Shown: in pieces, positions 10,624-20,364 of the stretch
Position numbering within the stretch: position 1 is the first letter of the stretch
Layout: the number at the start of each line of letters is the position of its first letter
Assembly: GCF_000275845.1 (NCBI RefSeq)
Contig: NW_006766915.1
Coordinates: 96,188 to 160,187 of the forward strand
Length of the DNA: 64,000 nucleotides
Reading direction: 5' to 3'
From: Dichomitus squalens LYAD-421 SS1
Taxonomy: Eukaryota; Basidiomycota; Agaricomycetes; Polyporales; Polyporaceae
Program-made: the position numbers and the translations under genes
Notes under the pieces: model-generated
Databases searched by the model: none
What the model saw: the letters and a program-made list of their open reading frames with translations, nothing else
What the model was told of the DNA's origin: nothing

Positions 10624-11847
10624 ATGTCCTACGACCACAACGACTTCACCCACTCCGACGACGATTTCATCCAGGATCTCGTCGCCGCCGGCTTCATCTT
10701 GGCAGAACGTGATGAGTCGCTCCAGCAAGGCGGGGAAGACCCCCAGAGCTCCTCGCATGCGAGAGAGGACGCGAGCCAGGTGAGCTGTTACACGCAGCCG
10801 ATAGCTTCTCAGATACTCATCATCCTGCGGGGCAACTACGACCAACCCTCACACGTCTTCCAGCTTCGAATAAGCACTCCCGCCCCTACCCCCACCCTCC
10901 CGGCACACTCCTCGCCCGCCACGCCACCCGCTACGGTGGCTTCGTTCGCTTCGACGGCGCCCCTCTGCGACGCCTCACCAGTCCCTGTGGCCCCAGGCCA
11001 GCTCCCTGATCTGCCTCCATCTCCCGCCTCCACCCCCGCTAATGACGACGATGAAGACGACAAGGAGAATTCCGCTGCGCCTCTCCCGTCCGGTCCTCAA
11101 GCCCTTCGTTCCGACAAGGGCAAGGGCAAGGAAGTGGCTGCATCACCGTCTCCCCTCCCGACCCCACCCGCAAGGCCCGCCAAACGTTGCCGGGCGGACC
11201 ACGCTGGTGGCTCGAACGCGGATCAGATGGTCTCCCGTAAGAGGGCCCGAAAGGGAACGGACAGGCCCGCTCCCACTCCTCCTGAGCCCGAGGCTCTCGA
11301 CGAAGACACGGGGAAACCATGTCCCTACCTGGTCTCTCGGCACTCGCAGCTCACCTGTGGCGTGCGCGGCTGCAGTGAAGTCCTCAAGGTCTCGGGGCTC
11401 TCTGCCGCTCGCGCCCACTTCCGGGAACACTTTGCTGGTGATTCATCGCCAAGCCTCGGTACTCCGGGTCCCAGCCGACCCAGGAAGACCACAGTCGCTC
11501 AATACCCCGACTACGGCACCGAGGTGAAGTGCCCATGGGGTGGCTGCCACGACCACTTCACTCTGGAGCACATGCAGCTCAACCGGCACTTGGAGGAGGA
11601 TCATTTCGGGATTCGGTATGAGTGCCCGCATTGTGGCCAGGAGTTCATGCGTCAGACCTATCTGACGACGAATCATATGAAGAAATGTGGCGTAAGTGGT
11701 TTCAAGTCGTCGGGTGGTGTCAGCTCAATTTCTCACGTGCATTGTCAGAAATCGTCCCGCCGCAAGGGAAAGGGTCGCAAGGGAAAGAGTCGCAAGGGAA
11801 AGGGTCGCGACTCGCGAGGTGAGGGAAGTAGCCGGGACCCCGCATGA
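10624..11847 (+). CDS. C2H2-like zinc-finger protein
   Basis: Probably a nucleic-acid-binding protein. The spliced model has exons 10624-10779, 10864-11691 and 11749-11847 (360 residues). The N-terminal half is low-complexity Pro/Ser/Thr-rich with an acidic DDDEDDKEN block and basic KGKGKE and KRARKG patches that could act as nuclear localisation signals. The C-terminal half holds three finger-like units: CGVRGC with HFREH, CPWGGC with HLEEDH, and CPHCGQEF ending HMKKC, the last being C2HC. The extreme C-terminus is a Lys/Gly/Arg repeat coded by a 15 bp tandem repeat. Both introns (GTGAGC to CCAG, 84 nt; GTAAGT to TCAG, 57 nt) are phase 0, divisible by three and stop-free. An unspliced reading is therefore also open, and intron use needs RNA evidence. 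The DNA target is unknown. Confidence 0.75.
   Translation: MSYDHNDFTHSDDDFIQDLVAAGFILAERDESLQQGGEDPQSSSHAREDASQVSCYTQPIASQILIILRGNYDQPSHVFQLRISTPAPTPTLPAHSSPATPPATVASFASTAPLCDASPVPVAPGQLPDLPPSPASTPANDDDEDDKENSAAPLPSGPQALRSDKGKGKEVAASPSPLPTPPARPAKRCRADHAGGSNADQMVSRKRARKGTDRPAPTPPEPEALDEDTGKPCPYLVSRHSQLTCGVRGCSEVLKVSGLSAARAHFREHFAGDSSPSLGTPGPSRPRKTTVAQYPDYGTEVKCPWGGCHDHFTLEHMQLNRHLEEDHFGIRYECPHCGQEFMRQTYLTTNHMKKCGVSGFKSSGGVSSISHVHCQKSSRRKGKGRKGKSRKGKGRDSRGEGSSRDPA
11761..11808 (+). repeat. 15 bp tandem repeat encoding a basic tail
   Basis: Three near-identical 15 bp units (cgcaagggaaagggt; the middle unit has one change) plus a final cgc encode repeated R-K-G-K-G/S at the end of the zinc-finger protein. 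Confidence 0.85.
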
Positions 11848-12793
11848 TCTCCTTTCGTTGCCATTTCTCTTTGACAGTACCGCACCACTTAACGTGGTGA
11901 TGCCGTCTCGTCGATATGTCCAGTTTGCTATTCACGCTTGCGCCCCACTTCCTGCTCCTCGCTTTCATTGTCCCTTTGTTTCACTTAACTTATCATTATG
12001 TATGCCGTTATCGAAAGGATGGAAGGATCGCTAGCCTCTCATCCGGTCTGTTCACTCAGTCATGTTATTGTACTCCTTCATAACATGTTGTCGCAATTCC
12101 CTCCGCGCTTTCTCATGAGCATCACAACAATGCTTAAGGATGATTGGATCATGTGTGATAACCAACTATAGTGTGTCTCTGAGCATTCTGTCTCGACACG
12201 GCGGGCAAAGCGCCAGGCTCCAAGCAGGGAAATTTGTGCAGCATTTATAGGCAATGCAACCTGGCCCTAGCATTTCCAGTGGGCCTTTGTATCCCTCTTT
12301 GTCATTTGGGTAATCTTATGGGCACGTTGCATCGCCCGTATGTTCAGCGTAGATTTCCTCACCTGGACCATCGCGCTTTGCCTGCCGTGCGACGTCGTCG
12401 TAGACATCAAGTCCGATATCACCTCCAAGGGTGCCCGGCTCGCCCAAAACGCCTCATCCCCATATGGCTCTCAGAGTTCGCTGTCTTCTGCGTGTAGATT
12501 ATGATATATTGCACCAGGCCAGGATACCGAACCCCGGGTCACGCAGTTGTCTCAATAATGGTGGGGAGATCCAAACTCAGCGGGACACGCGGCAGAGTAG
12601 CGCCGCCTCAGGCGGACCCCCTCGGCTAGATTCCCTCTGGTCCCCTCTTAAGCCTCGACTAGCGCTACCCCGAGGTCGCACCCTCGTCCTTTCCTCTTCC
12701 CCCCGTCGACGACCTGTCGCTATCATCCCCAACATCTACTCACCTAACATCTACCCGTCCTACATCTACCCATCCTACATCCACCCATCCAAC
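11848..12793. other. intergenic with short CATCTACCC-like repeats
   Basis: It contains the 3' UTR of the zinc-finger gene and the leader of the next gene. From 12731 to 12793 a loose tandem repeat of about 15 bp (ctacccatcctacat) runs up to the ATG at 12794. No gene is supported. Confidence 0.45.
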
Positions 12794-13339
12794 ATGAGCA
12801 CCACCACTGTCGTCGCGGCTCAGAACCCCCCACTGAGGCCGATCCTCTTGCACCCCGCACCCACTGCCGACACGACCGCCCCCGCCACCAGCGCGACTTC
12901 CCCGGCCAACACAACCCGGGTGACCATCGCGGACCCGGGGCCTGCGCAACTCCCCACCACCCCGCGCCGCGTCAGCCCCCGGACTGCTAGTCCTCCTCCG
13001 GCACCGACCACCACCACCACCACCACCACCGGCCCCGAGCGACGAGCACGTCGCGCAAGCCAAGCAGAGCGGGCCGCACAACGCCTCACCCCAAACGGGG
13101 CTCTTCGTCCGGGAGCGCGTCCGCGTCGCCGCCGCCGCCGGCCTAACCAAGACCCCAACGCGGAGAACGTCGCGGCCCTCGCAGGGGCTGTCCGGGAGGC
13201 CGAGGAGCGTGCTAGTGCGCACGCTGACTTTTTGTACGCCGTGTACAGCGGCGACCCGCACGTGTGGTCGCCATCGTCCTACCCTGCGAACTGGGCCGGG
13301 TCTGACGACCGGGTCCGACTCGCTGAGAGGCAGGTGTGA
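12794..13339 (+). CDS. small basic Pro/Thr-rich hypothetical protein
   Basis: I do not recognise this 181-residue single-exon product. The N-terminal two thirds are Thr/Pro/Ala-rich low complexity, including eight consecutive Thr (ACC/ACT codons, about 13008-13031). A strongly basic run GARPRRRRRRPNQD follows near residue 105. The last 60 residues look better ordered: an Ala/Glu-rich helix (NVAALAGAVREAEERASAHAD) and then a Trp/Tyr-containing tail with WSPSSYPANW. I start at 12794 because it follows the pyrimidine-rich leader. The frame is open further upstream, so an earlier start is possible. Its general make-up (disordered, basic patch, GC-rich codons) resembles the genes at 4006 and 10624, but I see no clear sequence homology to them. 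A nuclear role would be a guess. Confidence 0.5.
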   Translation: MSTTTVVAAQNPPLRPILLHPAPTADTTAPATSATSPANTTRVTIADPGPAQLPTTPRRVSPRTASPPPAPTTTTTTTTGPERRARRASQAERAAQRLTPNGALRPGARPRRRRRRPNQDPNAENVAALAGAVREAEERASAHADFLYAVYSGDPHVWSPSSYPANWAGSDDRVRLAERQV

Positions 13340-14131
13340 TGCGCGATCGCGATGTGGGGTGCCACTCTGCGCCGTTACTACCTGGTAGTCGTGCAGCTAG
13401 GCAGTTTACACGTCAATGGATGGAGCCACCAGAAAATGCGCACGTACCATTTTGATTTTTATACGTCTCAATTATAGTGGAGAGCCCTCCCTATACCTCG
13501 CTGTCCAATGTAGTAGTCAGCAACGAATCACGTAGTATCGTCCAGCTGTACTCCGTAGCTCCACACACATCTATTCCAATGTTTATTAACGACGTTCTTA
13601 TGTAGCATCCTTCTCGTGTATATACTCACCTTCACCTCTCTATTTCCCTCAACGTTCGTTTACGAAGGTCCAGATCTGCATTCATGCTCGCATCTTACTC
13701 GTCTTTGTGCATCATACTGGTGCTCGTCGCCACCACTCAGCACACAGACATCGTCACGAGACTGATTGATAATAGGCCGGCGGGCGAAAGCAAAGGCTGG
13801 TGCCACACCCGGTATCAACATTGGTAGCGGCGACCACCTCTTGAAGTATAACTCACATCGAAGCTATGATCAAGTATTTTCCATAGTCCTCATCTATCCA
13901 GCGCACCGTGCGCTTTCATGGTCGTGCATTTCGATTTTAAGGTGCCCCTGGACGACGCGATTTCTCCGGGGCGACGTAACCCTATCGAGAGCCTGGCAAC
14001 AGATACTTGGACTTAGGTACACTCTCCATGTAACGCGAGAAGGAACAGGTGAATCTATATACGCATGGTTGAATCACTATTACAGTACGATACGAGTCCA
14101 AGATCCGATGGTACGACCGAGCGGCAGGTGT
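13340..14131. other. intergenic, 3' side of two facing genes
   Basis: It contains the 3' ends of the 12794 gene and of PMP3 (opposite strand), plus one doubtful tiny open frame at 13684. Confidence 0.4.
13684..13827 (+). CDS. doubtful 47-residue ORF with signal-like N-terminus
   Basis: The frame starts MLASYSSLCIILVLVATTQH, a short N-region and hydrophobic core ending in small residues, which resembles a secretion signal. It ends after a Trp/Cys-containing tail (SKGWCHTRYQHW). A TATATA element lies about 65 bp upstream (near 13620). There is no second line of evidence such as an intron or codon bias, and chance is a fair explanation. If real it would be a tiny secreted peptide of unknown role. 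Confidence 0.22.
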   Translation: MLASYSSLCIILVLVATTQHTDIVTRLIDNRPAGESKGWCHTRYQHW

Positions 14132-14565
14132 TCACATGGCGCCTTCGCTCCTAGATATGATGTACCTGCACACTCAATGAGCACAACTCCTGTAAATGAG
14201 ACTGTTTGTGCAGGGGCATACCATGCGTGAAGGACACCGGGTATCCACCCAAGGATCCACAAGAGGATGTTGATCCAGAAATCTGTTCGAGGCGTTCATA
14301 TATTAACCTCGCAGTTCATATCAACGCACGGCATGACGAACCTGCTTTCAATCCTCTCTCTTTATGATGCGAATGTCAGCAGATATGCGAAATGGAGGAT
14401 GGATTTACTCGGCGAACTCACTGAAGAATACAGACAAGGGAGGGATGAAACTGGCAGACGATGACGTCAGGGCGCCTGCAGCAGCGATCCAGCAAGCTGT
14501 AATATGACTTACATGGCGAGGAAGTACAGGATAACGTCGCTGGTCGGGGACACCTTGTCGGCCAT
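14132..14565 (-). CDS. PMP3: PMP3/UPF0057 plasma-membrane proteolipid
   Basis: PMP3-family proteolipids are very small two-helix membrane proteins that influence plasma-membrane potential and salt tolerance. The hand-spliced model has five exons on the minus strand: 14513-14565, 14422-14450, 14342-14359, 14222-14282 and 14132-14165. It gives 64 residues in consistent phase. It carries all family hallmarks: SDVILYFLAIFIPPLSVFF as the first helix, a basic KRGLKADFWIN loop, and ILLWILGWIPGVLHAWY as the second helix. Length matches the family (about 55-65). All introns are 56-62 nt with GT-AG ends. The third exon is only 18 nt. That five exons serve 64 residues is extreme but each junction is needed to rebuild the conserved motif. 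No break is seen, so the gene is probably functional. Confidence 0.95.
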
Positions 14566-14663
14566 AGTTGATGTCTTCGCTCGTGATGGCGGAGGGGTCC
14601 GTCTGTTAGTGCGTGGGTCGTGAAGGTCGTGGAGATGAAAGCCGCGACTCGCGGGAGCGCCTT

Positions 14664-14669
14664 GATATA
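14664..14669 (-). promoter_or_regulatory. TATA-like element upstream of PMP3
   Basis: TATATC on the minus strand lies about 100 bp upstream of the PMP3 ATG, a plausible core promoter position. The sequence between them contains further splice-like sites, so a leader intron is possible. Confidence 0.35.
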
Positions 14670-16418
14670 CCACAGGGCCTGCGGAGCCTAACCATTTGCG
14701 CGTGTCCCATGCCGAATTGGGCGGGGGCCACATGGCTGCGATGACTCAGTTAGAGGGTCGAGAGGGCCTCGGACCTTCGTGCCTACGACGTCATACAAAA
14801 TACGAGAATGCACGCCTTGCTTCACTAAGCGCCAGACAAACCGGATCCGAGAGTACTCGTGAAGCAATTGATGATTACAAGCGTCATCGTCGGAACGATC
14901 GGCAACTGCAAAAATCATGTGTACATTCTGCGATTACTGTACTTTAGCTCACCAGTATAGCCCCTGCATATAAGATACAGGTGTAGGATCGGACCGATGA
15001 GTGTCGTCGCTTATCGACCCCTAGTAAGCCCGCCATCGTATGAGAGACATTTCTCGCCGTGACGTTGCAGGGAGGCAATGTGTCGATCTCATCTAGCTTC
15101 ATCGCGAATCATACCTCACTATCTTGGGCGTGCCCAGGTCACGACAATTGCACTCCATCATGGCATCGCGGGTGGAGATGGAACAAGATGAGCTCGGTCG
15201 TGGCATTTCCGTAGCACAAGAGTCAACCACAGATATTGTGAAGAGAGCCCTCTCGATCAACACATTGTCTCTTCACGTCGCCATAGTAGTCTCGAAATGT
15301 GACGATTGACAAGTGCATCTGCTCTTTATCCTTGACCACCTCCCTCCGCCGTCCTAGTCTTTGTCGGCCTGCTGCATGAATAATCGCAGGTTTGCATCGA
15401 GCTCAATGTAGACGATGGTAGTCAGGTGCTACGCCACCATGGAAACGACCTGTATGGCGTTGTATGACGTGGCAACGACTGGCCAACCCCTGAAGAATTG
15501 AGGACAGTTTCCACTTACCAATAGATGATATCAGCTACTCCGGACACAGAGACACCGGGCACTGCAGATTTGTATAATGCGATCCACCCGTCGTGACATC
15601 GCAGTAGCCATGACTCCACCTTTGTGTATTCTCGACACATGGGCCTCAGTAAAACCTTGGTGTCGTCCAGGTGAGCCCTGCTACTGAACATCCTGAATCA
15701 TGCAGTAACGACGCGATTGATACAGTCAGGCTCCCTGGTCCGAATGACTATCTTTCCCTTCGGGTGACGTAACAGAATGCATGGCCCTGGCCATACATTC
15801 AGCCACGTCAGGACAGGTTCATCCCCTTATAATCCTCAAGGTCATCAAGATAAATCTTGTCTCTGTCGGCCCAAACGACCGCATGACACTGATCGATTGG
15901 TGCCGATCGTCCATCCCATATATGACGCACCTTCTTCATGTCCTCAGACCGATCGTCCCCGCTCTATGTGAGTCCCTTGTACCTCCCAGATAGGTCCCTA
16001 AGGAAACGAGAGAGAAAGCCTGGGATCAATTGGACAGCACAACGGTACCCTGAAGACTCCGTGAAATTTTTTTGCTCACTTCATGACAGGAATGATATAA
16101 CTCCACTTACCTCCCCCTTGTGTTATCATTGCAGACTCTCTGACGTTCGCTACAACTTAAGATGCCAGGGAGAGCCAACTGAGGGGGACGAGCGCGAGGA
16201 ACAAAAGCACTTGAGCCGACATCGCCCCATCAAGAGAGTCGGACTTTTTCGCCGGCGTCTGCCGGCAGTCTGCAAGCGGACGATTTTGACTCACTCGACT
16301 CTTCTTCCACTATTCCTCCCACTCGTTCTATGTTGTCGACAGAAATCACTGCTTTCATAACTGCTAAGCTCGCCGAACGCATCTACAGCAGGCCAGTCGC
16401 GCTCGTACTCAGCCCAAC
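14670..16418. other. gene-poor stretch
   Basis: No gene is supported. The final 150 bp (from about 16270) are pyrimidine-rich and form the leader of the gene at 16419. Elsewhere only short motif-free open frames occur. Confidence 0.4.
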
Positions 16419-19269
16419 ATGAACCGCAGGAAGAAGGGAGGCAACAACAACAGCCTCAAACCCCCTGCCCAGGCCAAGCCTCCTGCGCCCTCTGTAACAA
16501 CCTCCACGATGACCCCCGCAACAGTCCCTGCGATGCCCATGAGAGTCTCCCCACCTCTCAAGGCGACGACTGCGCCTCCTCAGAATGTCCCCCCGCCGAA
16601 GCCCGCTCACGCCGCACAGAAGGTGGCGCAACAGCCGCCCAAACTTTCTGCGTCCCCTCCGAAACTGCCCGTGCCCACCATGCCTCCTACGAGGACGGCG
16701 ATCCCAGCCCCCAGACCAGGGCCCTCACAGAAGCGTGTGCTCACGCGTTCCGATAGGGTGCGTGTGGTCTGGATGCAGTTCGACGAGACGTGGGTCGCGC
16801 CCCAGCAAGCCACGGTGGCGCAGCAGCTCGAGCAGCTGCTCGCTGTCGCCGAGAAGAACAGCCGCGTCAAAGGCAAGGCGCTCGAGCAGAGCAAAGACCA
16901 GATCGTCAACTCCATGCGGCGCGAGTTCGCGATGGCTGCGCGCGCTGAGTGGGAGCGACGACTGGAGAAGGAGGGCCTCCAGGCGGAGGACTGGGCAGAT
17001 ATGACCCCGGAAGAGATGGCTGCCGTCGAGCAGGTTCTGTCGTGCGACGATGTCGGTGACGGGCCTGCTGTGTCGACGATCCCTTCACCACACGAACGAG
17101 CAGTCCCGATTGTCGCGGCGAGGACGCATGTGGACGTCCCTCACCCGATAGCGTCGCATCCCATGACTAGTCGCACGACGCAGACCCCTCCGCCAGCTGC
17201 GTCTCAGAAGGCGACACAAGCTCAGCCGCCCCCTTCCGCACAGAAGGGCAGCCAGGGCCAGCCTGCGTGGTCGGCATGGGCAGCAGGTCCCCGACATACC
17301 TCTGTTACAGAAGTGCCCGAGGAGCCACCGGTATGTGATCTCGCGAGTGGCCACCGATCGCGCTGTCTCATTGATATATGCTGCGTAGAAGACTACTTCT
17401 GCCTGGAGCGCACGACCCAATGCACCGATCATCGAGGACGTCCGCGTGTCACCTAAGCCGGTCCCTGCTCCACAGCCGCCTCAGGCTTCTCAACCCGCAC
17501 CTCGTCCTGCGCAGCCAGCTGTCCAGGCTGAACCTACTGTGACTTCTGCCGCCCCTGCACACGGCCTGCTCGCCTACCCCGTTCCTATCTCCCTTGCGAT
17601 GGTGCCGCTCGATAGCGCAGCGACTTCCGATGCCAAGTTCGTACAGCTCGTGGACAACGCCTACGTCAACTCGATCAAGGACTTCCACGACAAGGCTGCC
17701 ACCGTCGACGCTGAGCTGGCGCGCGAGCTCCGCAAGCCCATGTCCCCCGCGGAGCGCGAGTGGACTATCCGCGCGCACATGATGACGATGGAGCAGATTG
17801 CGCGGACGATCGTCGAGAATCGGGACACCATCATTGAGAAGGAACGGCGCAAGCGGGGATACGGCGGCGATGGTGGCGCGCCGCCGCAGCCACCGCCTTC
17901 TGCTCCGAAGTCGCAGACGATATTATCTCAGCCTCCTGGCGCGTTCCCTGATGACGGCATCCACGTCTCTCCCGTCCCTGAGCCCGAGGAGGAGGCCGAG
18001 ATCGAGCGCGAGCCTGAGCCGGATGTTGATGAAGTCATTGAGATCCCGCTCAAGGGCAAGGCGGCCAAGAAGAAGGGCAAGAAGGCTGCGACTAATGGCC
18101 GGTCCACCCCGACACCATCAGCGCCTCCCTCTGCAAAGCCTGCTGCCTCTGCCATGAAGTCTGCGCCCGTCGTTGAGAAGCCCGTGCCTGTCGTTGAGAA
18201 GAAGCCCGTTGCATCTGGATGGGGCGCGAAGGTCACGGCCCCGCTTCGTTCTGCATCCCCTGCTCCGCCTGTAGTACCTCCTGCAACCCTCGCTCCCATC
18301 AACACGAGACTCGCTCCTACTCCTTCTCCTAACGGTCGTGGCACCCCCGTCCCTCCCGGCATGTCTCCCTGGGAAGTTGCGAAGGCCAAAGCTGCAGGCA
18401 CGCTGAAGCCCGTTGAGCCTCAGGCAAAACCTCCGTCTACTCCGAACGGGATGTGGGCCCCTCCTGTCGCTCGTGCGCCCAGCAACAAAAATCAATACGC
18501 GCCGACACGTCCCTCCCGCCTTGCGCATGTCACGGAGCCCGAGTCGCCAGAACCGCCATCGCCCCCTCCGATGGTTGAGCCCACAGGCAAAGACTACGTT
18601 GCGTGGTTCGCCGGCTCGTCGTCCGAGGATGAGGCGGGTCTCAGCGAAGACGAGGCCGACGATGACGACGACGATCACGACAGCGGCGCGCAGGCAGGCC
18701 CAGGCGGATTCGGCGGCATCCTCGGGGCCCTCGCCGGTGCGTCGCCTTGGGCTCTCTTCGGCTCGGAGAGTGCCCCGCCGCAAAAGGAGCGCGGCCGTTC
18801 TGCCCACCCTGACCGCGGGCGCGCCGCCGCTGCCACCCCTACCCCGGCCATGGCCGCCGCGGGGCGATCCGGCGGGGACTTAGGCATGGGCATGGGTGCC
18901 GGTATGAGCGGTGGTTGGGCGCAGTGGGGCGCGGACCCAAGGGCGGGATCTGGAGGCTATGGCGCTGGACCGTCTGGCTTTGGTGCTGGGTCTGCTGGCT
19001 TCGATGCTGGCTTCAGCGGGCCTGCTGGTCTTGACTCTGGTTTTGGGGGGTCTGCTAGGGGCACGGCCGGACGTCAGTGGCAGAGGAAAGAGGAAGACAG
19101 TCTCGAGGACATGCTCGAGCTCGCGTCCAGGTCTTTGGACCACGCCACTGGCGGGCAAGGCAAGGGCCTCGAGGAGGCGATGGCGATGTTCGTCACGGCA
19201 CAGAAGGCGCGCGAGACGCTTGCTACGCCCGTTGGCGGGCGCAGCGCGAACCCGTGGGGCCGGCGATGA
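16419..19269 (+). CDS. large Pro/Ala-rich uncharacterised protein
   Basis: I do not recognise this 930-residue protein (exons 16419-17330 and 17389-19269; intron 58 nt, GTATGT to GTAG, phase 0). Most is low-complexity Pro/Ala/Ser/Gln sequence, but two blocks look folded. Residues about 105-205 contain VVWMQFDETW and an alpha-helical run with MRREFAMAARAEWERRLEKE. Residues about 375-440 contain KFVQLVDNAYVNSIKDFHDK and a helix ending ENRDTIIEKERRKRGYG. An acidic patch (EDEADDDDDDHDSG) lies near residue 730, followed by a Gly-rich repeat region (GAGPSGFGAGSAGFDAG). The C-terminal 70 residues are again helix-like (EEDSLEDMLELASRSLDH). No membrane segment or enzyme motif is visible. The mix of helical modules and disorder suggests a scaffold or RNA-associated factor, which is only inference. 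Strong GC3 bias supports expression. Confidence 0.75.
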
Positions 19270-19846
19270 GTCCATCGTCACCAACACACAAAAACGAAAC
19301 CAAAAGTAAACGCGGCTGGAGGAGTGTGGCTGCGATGGGGGGGGGGAGAACGTCACGACCCGTTACGAAGGCTGCTGAGCGGCGACGATCTCGTGGTTTC
19401 CCAGTGTTATTCGTTGCTTTTCGGCTGCTGTTGGGCTATGATAGATGCGCTTGCTGGTGTATATCTTGCTGCCTCTGCTTGCTTTCTTTTTTATTGCTCG
19501 ACTCACAGATGTATCTCTGTTCCTCCGTCTCTCGATCTCCGTCTAGTCTCGTACATTATTCCCTTTTCATCTGTCTCTCTTGTCTATCCGTTGTCGCTGG
19601 GCCTCCTTCATCGACCTTTCTACCACGTTCCTATACCCCTAACGTTATGTATTTATAATGCTTTCCTAGATGTCGCTACATTACTTGTACACTGCTGGCA
19701 TACCTGGAGGACTCTCCTGTTTCGTTTTGCTGTCTGCTTTCAGTCATTCCGTGACGACCACGCTATAAAATGTATATAGCTACGATTATTTCTATGCTGC
19801 CTTTCATTGTATCCCAACATCGTTGACTGACTCCTCAATATCACGC
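19270..19846. other. 3' region of the 16419 gene
   Basis: It is T-rich 3' UTR-like sequence. No gene is supported. Confidence 0.45.
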
Positions 19847-20128
19847 ATGGACACTCAACCAAGCCTGTGGCCTAATACTACACCTTCCATTCTAGGTTCA
19901 GATCAAGACACGTAAGTGCTCCAGTATATGGCACAATTGTGTGGTTTGGTTGACGATCTCTGCAGCAAACCTCCTTTCAAACAAGCTCATCCCGCTGATA
20001 AATCACCGCACCTCGTGCCCCCTACCACGGTTCGCAAGGAGTCTTCCCCGCTTCAGTCCGTCTTCTTGAAAACTGCACGTCAGCCGCCGCCCAGGATGCT
20101 CTGGGTCGTGCTGCAGCGCCGCCCGTAG
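19847..20128 (+). CDS. possible small two-exon gene
   Basis: The ATG at 19847 opens MDTQPSLWPNTTPSILGSDQ. A good 54 nt intron (GTAAGT at 19912, CTGCAG ending 19965) joins in phase to KPPFKQAHPADKSPHLVPPT and a TAG at 20126-20128, giving 75 residues. The intron looks genuine. However, a different frame stays open from 20002 to 20364, through and beyond this stop, with a more protein-like Cys/His motif. The true gene may therefore switch to that frame by another acceptor: the CAG ending near 20084 would join in phase. No family is recognised. Confidence 0.35.
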
Positions 20129-20364
20129 ATGCCAGAACCTGTCGTTTCTGCGGGCTGCGGTGCGGACATGGACGTCCTCGTGTCTCTACTGATGCCGCGA
20201 TGAAGCCGTTCGCTTGTTCCTCATCGGGCAGCGGTCAACCACTGGCGTCTATTACGAATGCTTCGCAAACGCTGCAGAGTGTCAGCCAACGTACCCTCGG
20301 CCTGTCCTTGAGGCCTGTTGAGCGACGGCATGCCCCACAGAAGTGGAGCCCGGTATCCAAGTGA
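20002..20364 (+). other. 120-codon open frame without ATG start, Cys/His motif
   Basis: This frame has no stop for 120 codons and includes TCRFCGLRCGHGRPRVSTDA, a compact Cys/His group that could bind zinc, followed by a Ser/Gln-rich stretch. It has no useful ATG near its start, so it could only be an internal or terminal exon. Its likely partner is the exon at 19847-19911. After 20364 further splice-like signals occur (GTGAGT near 20400, TTCGTAG near 20460), but I could not extend a model with confidence. Confidence 0.3.

Noticed and set aside
12740..13261. 173-codon minus-strand open frame opposite the 12794 gene
   Set aside because: Poly-Gly/Arg/Val product is what the Thr/Pro-rich sense repeats give when read backwards.
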